NCBI GenBank assembly: GCA_036499025.1
Contig: DASYEM010000092.1
Location: forward strand, 1-23,982
Length of the DNA stretch: 23,982 nucleotides
Direction: 5' to 3'
Source of the DNA: Parvibaculum sp036499025
GTDB taxonomy: Bacteria; Pseudomonadota; Alphaproteobacteria; Parvibaculales; Parvibaculaceae
Below the pieces are notes generated by a model that saw only the letters and a list, made by a program, of their open reading frames with translations, made no database searches and was not told the DNA's origin. Position numbers and translations under genes: made by a program. Positions 1 through 7,868 of this stretch are shown piece by piece (the first letter of the stretch is position 1; every line of letters begins with the position of its first letter).

Positions 1-956
1 TTCAAGGTCAGTGCCGTCGCGCCGGTGATGCCGTCGCCCACCGTGCCGGTGTCCGTCGCATATCCAATAATCGCGGGCGCATCCGGCACGGCCGCATCGA
101 TGGTGACGGTGAAGGCGGTCGAAGCCGCTCCGGCATTGCCCGCCGCATCTGTCGCCGTCGCCGTGAAATCATGCGCCCCGTCGATGAGCGTCGATGTGCC
201 AAAACTCCACGCGCCGCCGCCATTGGCGGTCGCGGTGCCGAGCTCTGTCGCGCCGTCGAAGATCGTGACCGTCGCCCCTGCTTCCGCCGTGCCGCTCAAG
301 GTCAATGTGGCGTCCGAGGTGATGCCGTCGCCCGCCGTGCCGGTGTCGGCCGAATAGCCGCTGATCGCCGGAGCATCCGGGGCCGCCGTGTCGACCGTGA
401 CGGAAAGCGCCGCAGAGGCCGCGCCCGTATTGCCCGCCACGTCCGTCGCGGTTGCCGTGAGATCATGCGCGCCATCGCCAAGCGCGGATGTGCCGAAGCT
501 CCATGCGCCGTTGCCCGCCGCGATCGCGGTGCCAAGCTGCGTCGCGCCGTCGAAGACCGTAACCGTCGCACCCGCTTCCGCCGTGCCGCTGAGCGTGAGC
601 ATCGTCGCGGAGGTGATGCCGTCGCCCGCAACGCCGGAATCGGTCGAATAGGCGACGATGACCGGCGCATCGGGCGCGCTCGCATCGACGGTGATCGCGG
701 TCGCGGGCGATGCCGCGCTGGCGCCATGCGCGGTGCTGGCCGTCGCGGTGAAGCCATGCGCGCCATCGGCCAAGGCCGGGGTCGTGAAGCTCCATGAACC
801 GTCGATGCCCGCCGTCGCCGTGCCGAGCTTCGTGCCGCCGTCGAAAACCGTGACGGTTGCTCCCGCTTCCGCCGTGCCGTTCAAGGTCAGCACCGTATCG
901 GCGGTGACGCCGTCTCCCGCCGCGCCGGTGTCGTCGGAGTACCCCGCGATGTCCGG
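1..956 (-). repeat. Tandem 291-294 bp repeats encoding Ig-like domains
   Basis: The tyrosine codon of the conserved GY[SA] or AYS motif recurs at 939-941, 648-650, 354-356 and 60-62, giving spacings of 291, 294 and 294 bases (97, 98 and 98 codons). Three units are complete and a fourth is cut by the window edge. The units are similar at DNA as well as protein level; the block encoding SGTAEAGATVT is almost the same in each. The period is far too long for CRISPR, and the array is in frame with the adhesin gene. Similar DNA units of this kind may recombine and may collapse in short-read assemblies. Confidence 0.88.
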
Positions 957-1382
957 TGCGGCGACGGGCTGCTCCTGCCCGATATGGCGATCGGTATAAT
1001 CCAGCGGCGGCTGGCCTTCGCTGCCCACCGGCATGGGCGCGGCATTATTGGCGATGTCGATGTGATTGTTCTGCGCCTGCGTGTCCGGCAGGTCGCCCCA
1101 GCTCAGCAGATGCAGAAAGCCGTCGGGCAGCGGGCCGTCTATGCCGGGGGTCGCCACCGAGGCGGTCGAGCTCAGGAAGTCGGCATCCAGTCCGGCGATG
1201 CGCACCGTTCCGTCCGGGCCGTTCAGGACGAGGTTCTGGCCTTCGACATGCAGATCCTTCACGCCGTCCAGCGAGACGATTTCCACCGTCGTGCCTTGCG
1301 GAACGCGAAAATTGTGCCCCGCCGTGATCGTTACGGTTTGCGACGTGCCGTCCGAGGCCGTCAATTGCAGAACGATCTTCAT
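1..1382 (-). CDS. Large repetitive Ig-like adhesin, probable type I secretion substrate (5' part only; runs off left edge)
   Basis: The frame is open for 460 codons from an ATG at 1382 to the window edge, with no stop, so only the N-terminal part is present. A GGAG ribosome site lies 8 nt before the ATG. Residues 1 to about 143 are non-repetitive, acidic and lack a signal peptide. From about residue 144 the protein is a tandem array of Ig-like units of 97-98 residues. Each carries the motifs GDGIT or GDGVT, LSGTAEAGATVTVFDG, W-SF and DGAH-FTATA, ending in a PDAP-type linker. Such arrays occur in Bap/BapA/LapA-type surface adhesins that leave the cell through type I exporters using a C-terminal signal. 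The absence of an N-terminal signal and the TolC-type gene just upstream fit that role. I see no TAAG-type LapG cleavage site in the visible N-terminus. Substrate and C-terminus are unknown. Confidence 0.85.
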   Translation of the reverse strand, partial: MKIVLQLTASDGTSQTVTITAGHNFRVPQGTTVEIVSLDGVKDLHVEGQNLVLNGPDGTVRIAGLDADFLSSTASVATPGIDGPLPDGFLHLLSWGDLPDTQAQNNHIDIANNAAPMPVGSEGQPPLDYTDRHIGQEQPVAAPDIAGYSDDTGAAGDGVTADTVLTLNGTAEAGATVTVFDGGTKLGTATAGIDGSWSFTTPALADGAHGFTATASTAHGASAASPATAITVDASAPDAPVIVAYSTDSGVAGDGITSATMLTLSGTAEAGATVTVFDGATQLGTAIAAGNGAWSFGTSALGDGAHDLTATATDVAGNTGAASAALSVTVDTAAPDAPAISGYSADTGTAGDGITSDATLTLSGTAEAGATVTIFDGATELGTATANGGGAWSFGTSTLIDGAHDFTATATDAAGNAGAASTAFTVTIDAAVPDAPAIIGYATDTGTVGDGITGATALTL

Positions 1383-1427
1383 TGCCCATACTCCACGTGA
1401 CACGAACCGAAGGCGAAACGCCGCGAC

Positions 1428-2747
1428 CTAGCGGGCGCCGGCGACCTGTTGTCCCAGCTCTCCGATGGCCGCGAGAACGCCATAGGCCGAGCGCAATTCC
1501 GCGAAACGCGCCTCCAGTTCGGCGACGTTTGCCGTCCGCTCCTCGTTCAGAACGAAGAAGAGGTCGAGGAGATCGCGTTGGCCGCCGATGAACTGCGCGT
1601 CATAGACCCGCACTATCTCGCTCGCCGACGCCTTGCGGCGGGCCAGCACCGAATGCGTGGTCCGGCTCGCCTGGAAATTCTCGAGCATGTCGAGGACGCC
1701 GAGGCGCACCTTGCGCGCGACATCCTGAATGCGCATCGACGCGGCCTGTTCGCGGTAGCTCGCCGCGCTGACGTCGGAGAGGTTTCCGCCACCGGTCGAG
1801 AATTTGTAGGTCAGGCGCAGACCGGCGTAATAGCTGTCGTCGTCGCCTCTCACGCCATCGATGTCGCGGCCGTTTCTGGCCTGAAACTCGGCGTCGAGGC
1901 GCGGAAAAAGCACCGAGCGGGCGACATCGCGTTCGGAATCGGCGGCCTTGGCGCGGGCGCGGGCGGAAGCAAGCGCGGGATGGGCGCGCGTCGCCTGATC
2001 GACCGCCTCGTCGCCTGTCATGTTGAGCAATTCGACCGGCTCCACCGGCTCTTTCAAATCTTCCGGCGACGTGCCGATCAGCTCGCGGTAATGCGTCTCC
2101 GCCAGCGCGACGTCGCGCTGGGCGTCGAGCACCAGAAAGCGCGCCTGTTCCGTTTCGCTGTGGCCGACGACCGTCAGCGAGCGCAGGCCCGTATCGGCCG
2201 CCGCGCGTTGCTCGATGCGCTGCGCGATGTTGCGCGCGCGCTTTTCGTGGCTTTGCAGCAAGACCAGCCGCTCGCGCGTTTCCAGAACCGCGAGATAGGC
2301 GTTAGCCGCATCCAGCGCGGCGTCGTTCACGACCGATTGCGCGTCGAATTTTTCAGCGTCGGCAGCGGATTCCGCCGTCGCGACGCGGGCCGGCGTCGCG
2401 AGCCCGTCGAAAATCGGCTGGGTCAGCGTCACCGAATAATTCTGCGGCGTCAGCGTCTGCTCGGAAAAAGCCTGCTTGGTCTTTTCGCGGCGGACCGATC
2501 CGTCGACCGAAAGCGTCGGAAAATAGCCCGACACGGCGGTGTCCACATCGCTGCCCGCCGCATCGACCTCGTAGGCCTGAGCCTTGACCGCCGGGTGATT
2601 GCGCACGGCGAGCGTCATGGCGTCGTCGATCGTCTGCGCGGCGACGGGCGCCGATACGGTCATCAGCGCGGCGCCCGCAATCGCGCCAAGCCCTAGAGAA
2701 AAACCATTGGCTCGCGCAAACGCGCGAGTTCCACTCCGCTTATCCAT
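1428..2747 (-). CDS. TolC-family outer-membrane efflux/secretion channel (AggA/LapE/BepC type)
   Basis: This is the outer-membrane channel-tunnel of a tripartite exporter, most likely for the adhesin that follows 45 nt downstream on the same strand. The product is 439 residues, normal for TolC proteins. An N-terminal signal peptide (hydrophobic stretch about residues 17-35) ends at APVAAQ. Then come two repeated halves rich in alpha-helix: the first contains YSVTLTQPIFDG and the second LRLTYKFSTGGG, the usual paired beta-strand entries of TolC. LysR-type or ABC/HlyD partners are not adjacent in the window, so the inner-membrane ABC transporter and adaptor must lie elsewhere or beyond the left edge. 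I chose the ATG at 2747, preceded by GGGGG at about 7-8 nt; a GTG at 2768 would add seven residues. Its promoter is probably in the AT-rich region upstream. Confidence 0.9.
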   Translation of the reverse strand: MDKRSGTRAFARANGFSLGLGAIAGAALMTVSAPVAAQTIDDAMTLAVRNHPAVKAQAYEVDAAGSDVDTAVSGYFPTLSVDGSVRREKTKQAFSEQTLTPQNYSVTLTQPIFDGLATPARVATAESAADAEKFDAQSVVNDAALDAANAYLAVLETRERLVLLQSHEKRARNIAQRIEQRAAADTGLRSLTVVGHSETEQARFLVLDAQRDVALAETHYRELIGTSPEDLKEPVEPVELLNMTGDEAVDQATRAHPALASARARAKAADSERDVARSVLFPRLDAEFQARNGRDIDGVRGDDDSYYAGLRLTYKFSTGGGNLSDVSAASYREQAASMRIQDVARKVRLGVLDMLENFQASRTTHSVLARRKASASEIVRVYDAQFIGGQRDLLDLFFVLNEERTANVAELEARFAELRSAYGVLAAIGELGQQVAGAR

Positions 2748-2862
2748 CTCGAAACCCCCAGTGCCCACGCCATGCGGCGCCGGAGGTATCCAAGTGAGAA
2801 AACCGTCCGATTACAATACAAATTGCTTAAAATACTTAATATATGGGACAAAATTCATAGAA

Positions 2863-2876
2863 TTGATAAAGATCAT
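2863..2876 (-). promoter_or_regulatory. FNR/FixK-like binding box upstream of the TolC-adhesin operon
   Basis: The plus strand reads TTGAT AAAG ATCAT, which matches the FNR/Anr/FixK consensus TTGAT-N4-ATCAA at 9 of 10 arm positions. Read toward the TolC gene, a TATTAA hexamer (2841-2836) begins 21 nt after the box. That is close to the class II activator arrangement, with the box centred near -41.5. No equally good -10 lies at the matching distance in the LysR direction. Other CRP/FNR-family regulators recognise closely related sites, so the exact regulator is uncertain. Confidence 0.5.
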
Positions 2877-2894
2877 TTTCTATCTGTTCTTGTT

Positions 2895-2922
2895 ATTCAT
2901 TTGGTGAATACCGAACATTCAC
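2895..2922. promoter_or_regulatory. Candidate LysR-type operator with three half-sites
   Basis: GTGAAT (2904-2909), seven bases, then ATTCAC (2917-2922) form a perfect 6-bp-arm dyad. A further ATTCA at 2895-2899 pairs with the same central TGAAT. The dyad contains T-N11-A (T at 2905, A at 2917), the usual core of LysR-type sites. It lies directly upstream of the LysR gene, the normal position for autoregulation and divergent control. Confidence 0.5.
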
Positions 2923-3054
2923 GAAAATGATAATGGACAAACCGACACCCGCCCGGTTAACCACCGGCGACAACGCCCCACAAAGGGGTTTCCCAACCTT
3001 TTGAGTCGGGTAAAGTCGCCGTCTGAAATTGGGACGGAAGAAGAGTATGCGCCT

Positions 3055-3987
3055 GTGAATATCCGCGACCTGGATCTCAATCTGCTGCTCGTCTTCAACG
3101 CCATCTATGTGGAAAAAAGCATCAGTGGCGCGGCGAAGAAGCTCGGCCTGACACAGCCCGCGGTCAGCAACGCCTTGCGGCGGCTTCGCACCTTCACTGG
3201 CGATCCGCTTTTCTACAAGGCGGGCCGGGGCGTATCGCCGACCCGCGCCGCTGAATCACTCGCCATTCCCGTCGGCCATGCGCTCGACACGATGGAGCGC
3301 GGCCTCTCGTCGGTACGCAGCTTCGATCCCGCCACATCGACGCGGACCTTCCGCATCGGCACAAACGATCTCGTTCACAGCATGCTGGTGCCCACCCTCG
3401 TCGGCCTGGTGCGGCGGCAGGCTCCGAATGTCGTTCTCGAATTCATTTTCCAGCCCCATGAGGGCGCGGTAACGGCGCTGAAAGAGGGCGCTTACGATCT
3501 GGCAATCTTGCCGGCCTTCTCGGTGGACGAGGACCTCACCTCCACGCATTTCGCCAGCGAGCAGTTCGTCATGGTCCTCGGGCGCAACCATCCGATGGCC
3601 CGGCTCAACAAGCTGACGGTCGAGGCGATCAACAACATGCATTTCGTCGTCACCACGCATGTTCCGCGCCTGCGCAAGTTGGTGGACGATGCTTTCGCGG
3701 CCAACGGCGCCACGCGCAATGTCGTTTGCGCCGTCGGCGACACCCATAGCGTTTATTCGCTTGTCGCCGTTTCCGACCTCGTGTCTTGCGTCGGCCGTTC
3801 CGTCGCCAACCAGCATAATGCCGATGGCAGTCTCGTCCTCCTGGATCTGCCCTTCGACATGCCGAGCATCGAAGGTCACATGGTCTGGACAAAGCGGATG
3901 GACGACGATCAGGGACACAAATGGATCCGCGACTACGCCGTTGAAATCATGCGCAGCGGCTTCAAGCTTCACTCATCCGAAGCCTGA
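3055..3987 (+). CDS. LysR-type transcriptional regulator (NodD/PcpR-like subgroup)
   Basis: A 310-residue DNA-binding regulator. Residues 1-60 form the winged helix-turn-helix: DLDLNLL opening, then SISGAAKKLGLTQPAVSNAL with the recognition helix about 33-44, and GDPLFYKAGRGV. Residues about 88-300 form the LysR substrate-binding domain (beginning RTFRIGTNDL, then AILPAFSV and GRNHPMARL). The inducer cannot be read from sequence. I chose GTG at 3055 because the family usually begins directly at a DLDLNLL-type segment and a GAAGAAGAG purine tract lies about 9 nt upstream. A TTG at 3001 would add 18 residues. The gene is divergent from the TolC-adhesin operon and converges 12 nt from the porin gene, so either may be its target; the divergent one is the more usual arrangement. 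Confidence 0.92.
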   Translation: MNIRDLDLNLLLVFNAIYVEKSISGAAKKLGLTQPAVSNALRRLRTFTGDPLFYKAGRGVSPTRAAESLAIPVGHALDTMERGLSSVRSFDPATSTRTFRIGTNDLVHSMLVPTLVGLVRRQAPNVVLEFIFQPHEGAVTALKEGAYDLAILPAFSVDEDLTSTHFASEQFVMVLGRNHPMARLNKLTVEAINNMHFVVTTHVPRLRKLVDDAFAANGATRNVVCAVGDTHSVYSLVAVSDLVSCVGRSVANQHNADGSLVLLDLPFDMPSIEGHMVWTKRMDDDQGHKWIRDYAVEIMRSGFKLHSSEA

Positions 3988-3999
3988 CGGCGACGCCGC

Positions 4000-5316
4000 C
4001 TATAAAGTGACGGCGAGCCTCATTCCGAGCACGACCGCGTCGTGGTTGTCGTCGGTGCCGCCCGGCTCGCGGATATATTGGAGATTGGGATCCAGCGTCA
4101 GCCAGTTCGTCGCCTGAACCTGATAATCCAGTTCGCTCGCATATTCAGACTTCTGCACCGGCACGGGCGTCAGGCCCGCGGCGTTTTGCACCTCCTGCCC
4201 GTCAGCCACGCGGCCACTCACATGGGTGATGCCGAAAGCGAGGCCGAGCGCATCCTTCGGGCGGCTCTCGAAAGGCCCGGCATAGGAAGCGCCGACTGCG
4301 AATTGCCGGTCCGTTTCCACCGTGTTGTGATCGGCCACGACCGCATTCAGGAACAGCGTCAATCCCCGCTTGTCGGGATCGTTGGCCTCGCCGGTCACTT
4401 GTTGTTTCGCGTTGAAATATCCGCCGAAACTTCCGTTGCGTTCGAGCGGCGGCAGGCCGGTGATGACCTGCGGCTGGCGATTGACGTCGAAAAAGAGATC
4501 GGACATATCGGCGGTGCTGTACCAGCCGCCGATTTTATAAAGGCCGGGCAGCGCCTCATCCGGCGACCAGCCGATTTCAGCGGGCAGCAACGCGCCCGTT
4601 CCGCCATGCGGGCCGAGGGCGAAACCCGTTTCCGTGTTGCGGGGGCTCACCTGATAAGCGCCCGCCTCGACATAGACCTCCTTGCCCGCGTTCAGCTTCA
4701 GCCGCGTGCCCCATTGACCGACCGGCGAGTTCATCCAGTAGCCGCCCGCGATGTTGCCGGGCTGCGCGCCGCAAAAGGTCAGGTTCTGAAAGTCGCAGGA
4801 AAAGGCGGCGAAATCGTCGCCGGGATTGACGCGGCCGAATTTCAGATCGACGGCGTCGTCGAAGTAAGTCTGATCGTAGGAAAATTCACTCAGACGCCAG
4901 ATATTTCCGCGCCCGTAGATTTCCTGCACCTGCTGCAAGGCGGGAATGTCCGCCTTGTCGTTGAGGTTCCCGCCTTCGCGTTTGGTGATCGTCACCTTAA
5001 GTTTGGCGTTGGAAATGCCGAACAGCTTGTCGAGATCGGCTGTCGTGCCGAGCGTCAGCTGCCCCGCCTGATCGAAGGTGTGACGGTCCCCGCCGACCGG
5101 GTTGTAGGCGCCCTCCGCGACGAAACCGAGCTTGAAGGACAATCCGTCTTCCTGCAGACGCGTTCGCTCGCCGTTCCAGTCGCCGAGAAGACCGGGCGCG
5201 CCGGCGTCATCCGCCCTCGCCGCGCCCGCGCCGCACAAGGCCGCGAGAGCGAGGAGGCTGCACCCGCCCAGGCGGCCAAGCAGCATTTTCTTCTTTGTCA
5301 TTTCCCTTTTTGTCAT
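4000..5316 (-). CDS. oprB: OprB-family carbohydrate-selective porin
   Basis: A 438-residue outer-membrane beta-barrel that would admit sugars to the periplasm. After a positively charged start, a signal peptide (about 12-35) ends at ARA before DDAG. The mature protein opens with LLGDWNGERTRLQEDG, the hallmark of OprB proteins, and contains QVQEIYGRGNIWRLSEFSYDQ and KFGRVNPGDDFA, typical barrel strands. The last residue is leucine where outer-membrane barrels usually end in an aromatic residue, a small oddity. The ATG at 5316 is preceded by a strong GGGAGGA site 5 nt away. It begins 17 nt after the stop of gcd, so the two are almost certainly co-transcribed; the porin would supply the dehydrogenase with its periplasmic substrate. 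A similar gcd-oprB pairing is known in Pseudomonas putida (from memory). Confidence 0.92.
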   Translation of the reverse strand: MTKREMTKKKMLLGRLGGCSLLALAALCGAGAARADDAGAPGLLGDWNGERTRLQEDGLSFKLGFVAEGAYNPVGGDRHTFDQAGQLTLGTTADLDKLFGISNAKLKVTITKREGGNLNDKADIPALQQVQEIYGRGNIWRLSEFSYDQTYFDDAVDLKFGRVNPGDDFAAFSCDFQNLTFCGAQPGNIAGGYWMNSPVGQWGTRLKLNAGKEVYVEAGAYQVSPRNTETGFALGPHGGTGALLPAEIGWSPDEALPGLYKIGGWYSTADMSDLFFDVNRQPQVITGLPPLERNGSFGGYFNAKQQVTGEANDPDKRGLTLFLNAVVADHNTVETDRQFAVGASYAGPFESRPKDALGLAFGITHVSGRVADGQEVQNAAGLTPVPVQKSEYASELDYQVQATNWLTLDPNLQYIREPGGTDDNHDAVVLGMRLAVTL

Positions 5317-5333
5317 GACGTTCCTCCCTGCTT

Positions 5334-7706
5334 TCAACTTTTCGGCAGCGCGTAGGCGATGATGGAATCTCCGGCTTTGGTTCCGGTCGATCCGTGACCG
5401 CCCGCGACCACGATGACGAATTGACGATTGCTCGCTTTCGACCAATAGGTCATCGGCGTTGCCTGTCCGCCCGCCGGCAAACGCTGTTCCCAAAGCGTCT
5501 TGCCGGTCGTCACGTCATAGGCGCGGACATAATAGTCGAGGCTGGCGCTGAGGAAGGCGACGCCGCCGCCGGTGAGCAAGGGTCCGCCGATACCGGGCAC
5601 GCCCATCTTGAACGGCAGCGGCACGGGCGACAGGTCCCTGACCGTGCCGTTGATGTGGCGGTAGTGGATTTTGCCGGTGTTCAGATCGGCCGCCGCGACA
5701 TAGCCCCACGGCGGCGACTGACAGGGCAGCCCGACCGGCGACAGGAACGGCTTTAGATTGGCCGCATAGGGAGAGCCGAAGTTCTCGTTGACCGGCGGGT
5801 CCTGCGGCTTGCTGACGAGACGCGTGTGATCGTCCGAACGCGGAATAAGTGTCGAGGTGAAGGCGAGGTAGACCGGCATGGCGAAAACGATCTGCCGCAC
5901 CGGATCGACGGCCACGCCGCCCCAGTTGAAGGTGCCGAAATTGCCGGGATAGACAATCGTGCCGCGCGTCGAAGGTGGCGTGTAGCGTCCTTCATAGCGG
6001 AGCGTGCGAAACGCGATCCGGCAGGCAAGCTGATCGAAAGGCGTCACGCCCCACATCGCCGTTTCGGTGAGCGGCGGCGGGTTGAAGGAGAGCGCCGAAT
6101 GCGGCTGCATCGGCGCGGTGAAGTCGCCGCCTTCGGCGTTCCCCGGCGCAACCTCTTCGGTGACGGGCAAAGCCGGTTTGCCGGTGCGGCGGTCGAGCAC
6201 GAATATCTCGCCTTCCTTGGTCGAGGCGACAAGCGCGGGAACCGTGCCGCCGCCGATGTTCAGATCGACGAGGCTCGGCTGGGCCGGAATGTCCATGTCC
6301 CAGAGATCGTGATGCGTGCCCTGAAACACCCAGGCGAGTTTTCCGGTGTCGGCATGAAGCGCGACGATGGAGGAGGAGAACTTCTCGACGCTCTTGCTGC
6401 GGTTCTTGCCGAGTTGGTCGGGCTGCTGATTGCCCATCGGAATATAAATGAGGCCGAGTTTGGGATCGTAGCTCGACACCGACCAGCTATTGGGAGAGTT
6501 CTCCGTGTAGTTCTGCCCCGCCGCAATCGGCGCGGTGCTATCGGGATTGCCGCTGTCCCAGTTCCAGACCAGCGCGCCCGTGTCCACATCGTAAGCGCGG
6601 ATGACCCCGGACGCTTCATTGGCGGTATAATTGTCGTTGACCGTTCCGCCGATGATGAGCAGCTTTCCGGCGATGACGGGTGGCGATGTCGAATAATAGG
6701 AACCCGTCTTCACATTCGGCATGTTCTGCCAGAGATTGACGGTGCCCTCCGCGCCGCCGAAACCGGGGCAGACTTTTCCGGTCGCGGCGCTCAGCGCGAT
6801 CAGCTTGCCTTCAATCGTCGGCAGAAAGAGACGCTGCACGCAATCGGGCGAGGCGGCTGTCGCCACCGGTCCGGCAGCTGCCGCGCCGTCATAATAGGTG
6901 ACGCCCCGGCAGGTGAGATGCTGCATGTCCTGACGGTGAACCTTGACCTTCGGATCGAAGCGCCATTTTTCGGCGCCGGTCTCCGCATCGAGCGCGATCA
7001 CCAGATCATGCGGCGTGCACAGATAGACGCTGTTGCCGACCATCAGCGGCGTGACTTCGTAGGTCGCTTCGACGGGATCGGAAGGCCCGCGAATGTCGCC
7101 GGTGTGGAACTTCCAGGCGACGGTCAGCTGCTTGACGTTTTGCGGGGTGATCTGGTGGAGCGGCGAGTAGCGGTCGCCCGCATAGGTGCGGCCATAGGCT
7201 TGCCACTCTCCGGGCGGAACGCCGTCATCGGCAATCGCCGCCGTGCGGTCCGGCAATGTGCCGCTCACATCATGCGGCGATTTCGTCATGGCGACGAGGC
7301 CGACCGCGATGGAGAGGATCAGCGAGGCGCAGAGCGCGATCCATCCGCTTTTCCGTTTTGAAACATCGGGCAGCGTCAGGCTGCGCACGACCCAGGGCAG
7401 CGCCAGAAGAATGCCGAGCACAATCGTCACATCGCCGCGCGGCGCAAGCGACCACCAGTCCAGCCCCACTTCCCAGAGCGCCCAGGCGAGGCTGACGAGC
7501 ACGGTCGCCGCATAGAGCCAGAGAGCGAGCGGATTGGCGTAAAGTATCAGCGCGCCGGTCGCGATAAAGGCGATGCCCAGGATTATGTAAAAAAGAGAGC
7601 CGCCAAGGATGGCGAGCCATATCCCTCCGCCGCCGAGCGCCAATCCGGTCAGAATGAAAATGAGCGCGAGAATCCGGCTGATGGCCGGAGTTTTCGGAAT
7701 CACCAT
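5334..7706 (-). CDS. gcd: Membrane-bound PQQ-dependent glucose dehydrogenase
   Basis: A 790-residue quinoprotein (Escherichia coli Gcd is 796) that oxidises glucose and other aldoses to lactones in the periplasm and passes electrons to ubiquinone. Residues about 11-140 hold five membrane helices. From about 165 the eight-bladed PQQ propeller follows, with WQAYGRTYAGDRYSPL, TPHDLVIALDAETG and WDMDIPAQP. Asp470 (WDMD) and Lys497 (TKEGE) are spaced 27 residues apart, as are catalytic Asp466 and Lys493 of the E. coli enzyme; His263 in MQHLTCRGV matches E. coli His262. I placed the start at ATG 7706, which has AGGTG 8 nt upstream; ATG 7721 and an upstream extension to 7835 lack a good ribosome site, and the extension would cover the promoter. 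No pqq biosynthesis gene is visible. A related quinate or other polyol dehydrogenase is less likely because of the five-helix N-terminus and the porin partner. Confidence 0.93.
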   Translation of the reverse strand: MVIPKTPAISRILALIFILTGLALGGGGIWLAILGGSLFYIILGIAFIATGALILYANPLALWLYAATVLVSLAWALWEVGLDWWSLAPRGDVTIVLGILLALPWVVRSLTLPDVSKRKSGWIALCASLILSIAVGLVAMTKSPHDVSGTLPDRTAAIADDGVPPGEWQAYGRTYAGDRYSPLHQITPQNVKQLTVAWKFHTGDIRGPSDPVEATYEVTPLMVGNSVYLCTPHDLVIALDAETGAEKWRFDPKVKVHRQDMQHLTCRGVTYYDGAAAAGPVATAASPDCVQRLFLPTIEGKLIALSAATGKVCPGFGGAEGTVNLWQNMPNVKTGSYYSTSPPVIAGKLLIIGGTVNDNYTANEASGVIRAYDVDTGALVWNWDSGNPDSTAPIAAGQNYTENSPNSWSVSSYDPKLGLIYIPMGNQQPDQLGKNRSKSVEKFSSSIVALHADTGKLAWVFQGTHHDLWDMDIPAQPSLVDLNIGGGTVPALVASTKEGEIFVLDRRTGKPALPVTEEVAPGNAEGGDFTAPMQPHSALSFNPPPLTETAMWGVTPFDQLACRIAFRTLRYEGRYTPPSTRGTIVYPGNFGTFNWGGVAVDPVRQIVFAMPVYLAFTSTLIPRSDDHTRLVSKPQDPPVNENFGSPYAANLKPFLSPVGLPCQSPPWGYVAAADLNTGKIHYRHINGTVRDLSPVPLPFKMGVPGIGGPLLTGGGVAFLSASLDYYVRAYDVTTGKTLWEQRLPAGGQATPMTYWSKASNRQFVIVVAGGHGSTGTKAGDSIIAYALPKS

Positions 7707-7833
7707 GATCGGCACCTGCATGCGTTTGAAAGCGGATTTCGGCGGATGAGTTAGGAACCCATTGGCGAAACGACACGCAACGCGAAATCGTTCCCCGAAA
7801 TCGACAGAGCCGTGACGTTTAAAACACTGGCCC

Positions 7834-7854
7834 ATTATATCGCAATACGATATA
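7834..7854 (-). promoter_or_regulatory. gcd-oprB promoter with overlapping operator
   Basis: On the minus strand a perfect TATAAT (plus 7834-7839) lies about 130 nt before the gcd start. It is overlapped by the perfect inverted repeat TATATCG-N5-CGATATA (7836-7854). The -35 position holds only GAGGTA, far from consensus. An operator over the -10 suggests repression, and the weak -35 suggests help from another factor. The adjacent TetR regulator is a candidate, but the palindrome in front of its own divergent gene has a different sequence. Confidence 0.5.
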
Positions 7855-7868
7855 TCTACCTCCCCGCC

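Larger units (their letters stand above)
2748..3054. other. AT-rich divergent intergenic region
   Basis: The roughly 300 bases between the TolC-type gene (minus) and the LysR gene (plus) contain no convincing gene. Bases about 2800-2935 are strongly AT-rich against the GC-rich surroundings, as expected for a promoter-dense control region. It holds an FNR-like box (2863-2876), TATATT/TATTAA minus-strand -10 candidates (2836-2843), and a LysR-type dyad (2895-2922). A short CCCC-ACAAA-GGGG dyad at 2976-2988 lies in the LysR leader or the first codons of a longer TTG-initiated version (3001). Local AT-richness is typical of sites bound by nucleoid proteins, which is an inference only. Confidence 0.6.

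Noticed and set aside
1..956. CRISPR-like periodic repeat
   Set aside because: The period is 291-294 bases, a multiple of three and within an open frame; it encodes protein domains and has no short-repeat/spacer structure.
25..999. Several plus-strand open frames of 85-210 residues over the left end
   Set aside because: They are the antisense and shifted frames of the GC-rich adhesin repeats; only the minus frame yields recognisable Ig-like units, a ribosome site and repeat periodicity in codons.
2976..2988. CCCC-ACAAA-GGGG dyad before the LysR gene
   Set aside because: Four-base arms with a G/C bias are expected by chance; no T-run or link to a start site.
3986..4010. Bidirectional terminator between the LysR and porin genes
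   Set aside because: The only dyad is CGGCG-A-CGCCG with a one-base centre and no T-run, so it is not a credible terminator.
4042..7361. Plus-strand frames of 437 and 511 codons opposite the porin and gcd
   Set aside because: Same antisense effect: no ribosome site, no known motifs, and the minus-strand genes are certain by motif content.
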